The notes below the pieces were generated by a model. It did not search any database and had not been told where the DNA came from. It worked only from the letters and a program-made list of their open reading frames with translations. Shown piece by piece: positions 59,338-64,000 of a DNA stretch of 64,000 bases. The DNA is from Struthidea cinerea (taxonomy: Eukaryota > Chordata > Aves > Passeriformes > Corcoracidae), in assembly GCA_013397865.1 (NCBI GenBank), contig VZTI01003888.1, positions 1,996 to 65,995 on the forward strand. The letters run 5' to 3'. Numbering within the stretch: position 1 is the stretch's first letter; each line of letters opens with the position of its first letter. Position numbers and translations under genes: made by a program.

Positions 59338-59524
59338 NNNNNNNNNNNNNNNNNNNNNNNNNNNNNNNNNNNNNNNNNNNNNNNNNNNNNNNNNNNNNNN
59401 NNNNNNNNNNNNNNNNNNNNNNNNNNNNNNNNNNNNNNNNNNNNNNNNNNNNNNNNNNNNNNNNNNNNNNNNNNNNNNNNNNNNNNNNNNNNNNNNNNNN
59501 NNNNNNNNNNNNNNNNNNNNNNNN
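59338..59524. other. Assembly gap (187 N) in the UGCG promoter/5' UTR
   Basis: A run of unresolved bases inside the CpG island, beginning 48 bases upstream of the UGCG ATG. CCG-repeat-like sequence on its right edge suggests a hard-to-sequence GC-rich tract. Open frames reading through it are artefacts. Confidence 0.99.
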
Positions 59525-59764
59525 CCGCCGCCGCCTGACCTTGGGTCCGTCCCCCTCGACCGGCGAGGGAGGCGCGGGGCCGTGGCGGCGGCAGGCGAGG
59601 GGGGTGCTCCCCGCCCGGTCCGGCCGCCGGGGAGGGGTGCGGGCGCGGCAGAGGCGCTGGCTCCGTATCGACCAACTTTGGTGGTGGCGGCTGAGGAGAG
59701 CGCAGCCCCTTATCCACAGAGGTAGAGATCGGGGGCAGCCGGATATTGCCGGTGTTGCCGAGCA

Positions 59765-60172
59765 TCTCTGAGAAGAAACTGCGGGAGATGGGCCTGTTCA
59801 GCTTGGAAAAGAGAAGACTGAGAGGGGATCTCATTAACGCATATAAATATCTCAAAGGTGGATGCCAAGACCAAGGTGCCAGAGTCTTTTCAGCGAGGCC
59901 CAGCGACAGGACAGGGAACAATGGCCATAAACTAAATCAGAAGTTTCACCAAGAAGTTCCCCTCAAAGTGGGAAAAAACTTCTTTACACAGGCAGAGCAC
60001 TGGCACAGGCTACCCAAGGAGGTCGTGGAGTCTCCCTGTCCTGAGCCATTCCAAACCCACCTGCACGTGTTCCTGGTTCACCTGTTCTAGGTGACCCTGC
60101 CTTGGCAGGGGGGTTGGACGGGATGATTTCCAGAGGTCCCTTCCAACACTAACTGCTTTGTGATTCTCAGAT
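59765..60172 (+). mobile_element. CR1 LINE 3' end just upstream of the UGCG promoter
   Basis: The stretch starting near GAGAAGAAACTGCGGGAGAT and ending with GACCCTGCCTTGGCAGGGGG and GGTCCCTTCCAACACTAACT is a CR1 3' end with its tail. It reads outward from the UGCG promoter, antisense to the gene, and begins about 0.48 kb upstream of the UGCG ATG in the assembly, with a gap lying between. Confidence 0.92.
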
Positions 60173-63100
60173 CTAGTACAGGGGGGCTGATGTAGGGCTG
60201 CATGGCCTTTGTTATTTTTCTTTATTGCTTTTGAGTCTGAACACTTCCTTGGCGATGTTGAATGCTGCAGGACGGGATTGCTATTTCTAGTATAGGTGTT
60301 CACCTGTGAGTTGCTGGCGGTGCTAACTCTGTGAGTCAGAGCAGCTGCTCCAAGGACTGGGGCAATTCCAGCAGTCATACTGCTATCTGTGGAGGCCAAG
60401 CAGTGCTAAAGCAACCTGGTGACTACCAGCCTTGGCTACATTTGGGTTAGTGCCCAGTTAATGAAAGAGTCAGTTGCTCATTACTAATCCTCTGAGCCAG
60501 CTATTCTTGCCTTATTTCATTACAGGGTTTATGGCAATTCCTATTACTGTGATGTGGCTCCCTTTTTGAGGGGGTTCATGTGAAGAAACCTCCCAACACT
60601 TCTGCTCTCTTTTACAGTTCAGCATTTTAGATCTGGGGTCAGAAATGCCAATTTTGTCTTTCTTTGCTTATTGTGTAGTAGGCAAACATGCATTGCAATA
60701 ACTGTTTTAAATTTAACTCCATTAATCTGGGGTGTGCCGTGGGAGGATAAAATTACTTGACTGGCTGTGCCTGCATACTGAGCTTGCCAGAAGAAGCATA
60801 GCCATACATAAGAGACTATGTTTACCTGTACATGAGAAAGTATACTTTTTCTTAGGATTCTTGACCAATAACACAAACTGAACATTGCAGTATATGCATG
60901 TTCTCTAATAGGTTTTTTCCTCCACAGCTCTCTCTTATTAATGTAGGTAAAGGAGTGTTCATAAATTCTGCTACAAACTCAGTTGTGGTTTTGGAAAGTA
61001 TCCTAGTCACCACAATAACTGTAGGAAGCTTGGTTTTCAAGGTAGCTCTAGCTGTATATGAGAAGTTAGGAGGTAGCAATTTAAAGGCAGCTTACTGTCA
61101 GAAAAGATGGGATCTCACCTGGTGAGGAATTGACCAAATTAAAAGTATAATTTAAAACTAAAAGTGAAAAGCTACTAATAACTCGTAAGAACAGCTGATG
61201 TGTCAGTCCATTCTAGAGCCAACACTGCCTGTGTAGTCTGTTAGTTCCTGGTTAATGTTAGTTTCCACATAAATAAATCATGGGGCCAGCAACATGCCTT
61301 TTCACTGGCTTCAGTGATTTCATTATAACTTCCTTAAAAATAACTTTTCAAGTAAAACAAATTACCTTAATTTTCAAATTCCCCTATTGTGTTTGTATGT
61401 AATTTGTAACTGAAAGTGGCAGGTTTTTTTTCTATTTGTTCCTGCATTTAACATTTAATGATCACATTTATATTGATTTAAGATTGCCTCAATAAGCTTT
61501 ATAGGCATTTTTTAGCCCTGATTTGAATTGCCATGCTCAATGTTGGCACAGTCACAAGACCAGTTGAGTCAGAGAATTATGAGCTGATACGTATGAATTC
61601 TTGGAATATAAAGAATGTAACCCTTACCTGGTTGGCTTGCGTCTCTCTTCCAAGGCAGAAACAGCCTATGCAAAAGAGTATCTTGACTTAAAATATGGCA
61701 GTACAGAGAATTGAGGAAGATTGAGGGCCTGTCTCCAATAGTCTGTAAAGCAAATAATCAGAGTTTCTTAAACTGAAGCAGTAAACCTTATTCTTTGTCC
61801 TAGAAGGTGTTTGCTTGGGAGATTAGATTGAGAGGCTGCTTATTGTGCAATAGGTAGGGTTAATGGTTCCATGCAAACAAACTTTGTTGAGGCTTCTTCG
61901 TAAATAAAACGAATAAAGGTGCTGACTCCAATACTTCAGCAAACCATACAGATGAATGAGCAGTCCTCAAGCAATGTTACATGGGAAAACACTAAGCGAG
62001 CATAATTAACTTTGTTTAGAAAAGGGTCCACCTTTCTGCCATCCTCTCTGGGGTGTCATTCTGCCCTCTGGTTGTATGGGGAGAAAGAACTCTCTCATGA
62101 GGTGTTTAAGGTAAAAAGCTGCAGCACTCAACATTCAAGTTGATGTCAGGTTTAAAACCAGAAGCTTCAATGTACTTTCAGGATTGTAATGGAGGAAAAT
62201 CAGGTATGGTAAGGCCTTCAGCCTGAGCAACTTCTCTACTCAAAGCTACTGCCACATGGATTCTTTCAGCGGGTATATTAAGGTTAGTGGGGGAGCAGAG
62301 AGTAAAGGTTCCCTGAAGCCTGGGGCCAGCTGGAGTTGTGACAGTTCAGTAGCAGGGGACGGACACTTGGTCTCTCGTCTGTTAGTGTGGCATGCAACAA
62401 TTCACAGAGAGCAGTGTTCTTCAGGTAGTGCCAATCTGCCTTTCCAAAGGTGCCTCATTATGCCTTGGGGCATGATACACCCGGGGGTTTTAATCAAGTG
62501 CTTGGGACTTAATGCAAATGTGTACTATGTTTAAATTAAAAACAAAATTAGCCCTCCCATGTGCTATAAAGCTGCAGTTCTTTGGACATTCATCATTTTG
62601 CCAAAATACTGATTAACAGTGTTTGAGTGTAGTTTGTTGCAGACTGAAAAAGATTAATTTAATAGAAATCTCCTTCATAAAGGTTCTAAGTGCCCTAGAT
62701 ATGAGACTTGTTCCAAACAGCAAAAACTATGCAATATAAACACTCATGTAATTTTGAACTGATAAAAAGGGATAAATATAATTAGATAGTTAACCAAGGA
62801 ACAGTAGTGGATTAACCTGTAGTGATACTGGTATTAATGCTGAGAAGGCTGTGGAAAACAAAACCACGAAAGTTTCTCTTACTAGTGTATCTGTAAAAGC
62901 TTTTAACCGTATACAAACCTCCCAGTTTTCTTCTCAACCATCAGTTTCTGTTGAAAACCATTGCTTACATAAGCTTTAGAGAGAGAAAATTGATCTAATT
63001 CTCCATCCTCAGATGGCAAGACAGTTTGTCACCTGGATTACAGTTAAAATTGTATTTAAAATCCACTGAAATGCTGTTGCAGAATTTGTATTAGTGTTTC

Positions 63101-64000
63101 CAAGTACATATTCTCCAGTTCACTTTACTATTACTGTTTCTGTTTAGAATGGTGTCACTGAGGTTCTGGGCAAACAGAAGGCAAGGACAAATTTGCTTTC
63201 TCTTGCTTATGTGCCGTTCTCTTTATGAAAATATAAAAATGAGGGGACAGACAGTGGAAGTTCTCTCTTTGTGTGATGATTAGATCTATTAATGCATCTG
63301 CACTCTGAAATTGCTTTGTAAAATACCTTATTATAAAACGAATATGAACTGGTAAGGATTGTGTGTCTTTGAAACACGTTTTTAGTACTTTAAACTCTGA
63401 AATGTCTGACTTCTTTTATTAAAAATCCACTTTTGTTCCTTATTTTAAATTAAATCGAAGAAATGTGTGTATTACATCTCTGCATGTTTGTTATTATATA
63501 AATACTCTGTCTTGCATCTTCCTCTTGTTTAAATGTTTAGATTATGAAAAAATTATGCAGTTGGATTTGATACAGAAATCTATGCAATTGCTCCCTGCTT
63601 GTTAGCCTCCATACCTAAGTGAGTTCAGAACTTTATTAAAGTCCTAGAGCACTTGTAAATATAAAAGTCTGTCTAGTAGGGGCAAGAGAGAGAGACCAGT
63701 AAGAGACAGTTCTGCCAGTATCCTCTTTATTTGGCAGTAACAAGCTATCTGATCAGCATATGTGAAGTGGCCTGTGAGGTTTAACAAATGTAGGCTAGTC
63801 ATAACACAGTCTTTTTCTCATCTCAAAAAACTGAACACCAGGAAAATTAGACACCAGAGCTCTTACATGTGGTGGCCGGAGAACATACCTTTATGTTAAG
63901 GCGACCAAAAGGCTTTTCCCAGGGTGCGTGGTTCTGTTAAAATTATCTATTCCAGTTTGAATTCCCCGGTTGGGGGCCGGCCTCTAGCCCCTTGCCACTC
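60173..64000. other. DNA upstream of UGCG without recognised genes
   Basis: About 3.8 kb of AT-rich DNA with no exon, RNA gene or clear mobile element. The last ~160 bp become GC-richer (GGTTGGGGGCCGGCC near 63969) and may be the edge of another element or CpG-rich feature outside the window. Confidence 0.45.

Larger units (their letters stand above)
58970..59730 (-). promoter_or_regulatory. UGCG: CpG-island promoter and first-exon region of UGCG
   Basis: The DNA changes abruptly from AT-rich to very GC- and CpG-rich from about 58970 to 59730, spanning the UGCG start codon. GC boxes of Sp1 type are visible (for example GGGGCGGAG near 59078-59090). No TATA box is apparent on the minus strand. 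This is the expected architecture of a broadly expressed TATA-less gene. A 187-base N gap (59338-59524) removes the probable transcription start region. Confidence 0.8.

Noticed and set aside
58932..59921. 329-codon minus-strand frame across the UGCG promoter
   Set aside because: It reads through the 187-base N gap, is in a different frame from UGCG exon 1, and is low-complexity Pro/Ser/Arg sequence typical of CpG islands.
1..64000. A previously undescribed multi-gene system such as a biosynthetic, defence or toxin cluster
   Set aside because: The window is an avian chromosome segment with a single well-known gene and retroelement debris; there is no set of adjacent intact unknown genes. The oddities left are non-coding structures.

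Overview
The window is vertebrate nuclear DNA, almost certainly from a bird. It carries one split protein-coding gene with consensus GT-AG introns and a CpG-island start, and its intergenic and intronic DNA is dominated by 5'-truncated CR1 LINEs, with one ERV-type solo LTR. No bacterial or phage genes, operons, CRISPR arrays, tRNA or rRNA genes were recognised, so I do not see a hidden microbial-type system here.

The gene is UGCG (ceramide glucosyltransferase) on the minus strand. Nine coding exons could be joined by eye between 59289 (ATG) and 26164 (end of stop). They give an uninterrupted 394-codon frame, the usual vertebrate length. All catalytic signatures are present: D92, D144, D236 and the R272-x-x-R275-W276 motif. 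Intron 1 is about 23.6 kb and holds most of the repeats; the other introns are 0.4-3.5 kb. The start codon sits in a CpG island (about 58.97-59.73 kb) that contains a 187-base N gap, so the 5' UTR and transcription start are unresolved. Minus-strand AATAAA signals at about 25.95, 24.11 and 23.90 kb suggest a 3' UTR of up to about 2.3 kb.

Layout. 1-1.64 kb: CR1 RT fragment. 1.65-5.98 kb: unassigned. 5.98-7.11 kb: a CR1 3' end split by a 653-bp solo LTR with a 6-bp target duplication, abutting an inverted CR1 piece. 7.1-16.7 kb: unassigned. 16.69-17.43 kb: CR1. 17.4-23.7 kb: unassigned, ending with a perfect 18-bp hairpin. 23.9-59.3 kb: UGCG. Its intron 1 contains a near-complete but dead CR1 with ORF1 esterase and ORF2 remains (40.69-43.96 kb), five other clear CR1 copies, a short inverted CR1 tail, a GC-rich unclassified block (36.48-37.07 kb), a degenerate tandem repeat (56.47-56.73 kb) and a perfect 19-bp hairpin (52.996-53.037 kb). 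59.77-60.17 kb: a CR1 3' end about 0.48 kb upstream of the UGCG ATG. 60.2-64 kb: unassigned.

Only UGCG is judged to be a functional gene. Other open frames lie within CR1 copies, span N gaps, or are short non-conserved chance frames. In mammals UGCG lies in a block of chromosome 9 that corresponds to the avian Z, so Z linkage is likely, but that is inference and not visible here.
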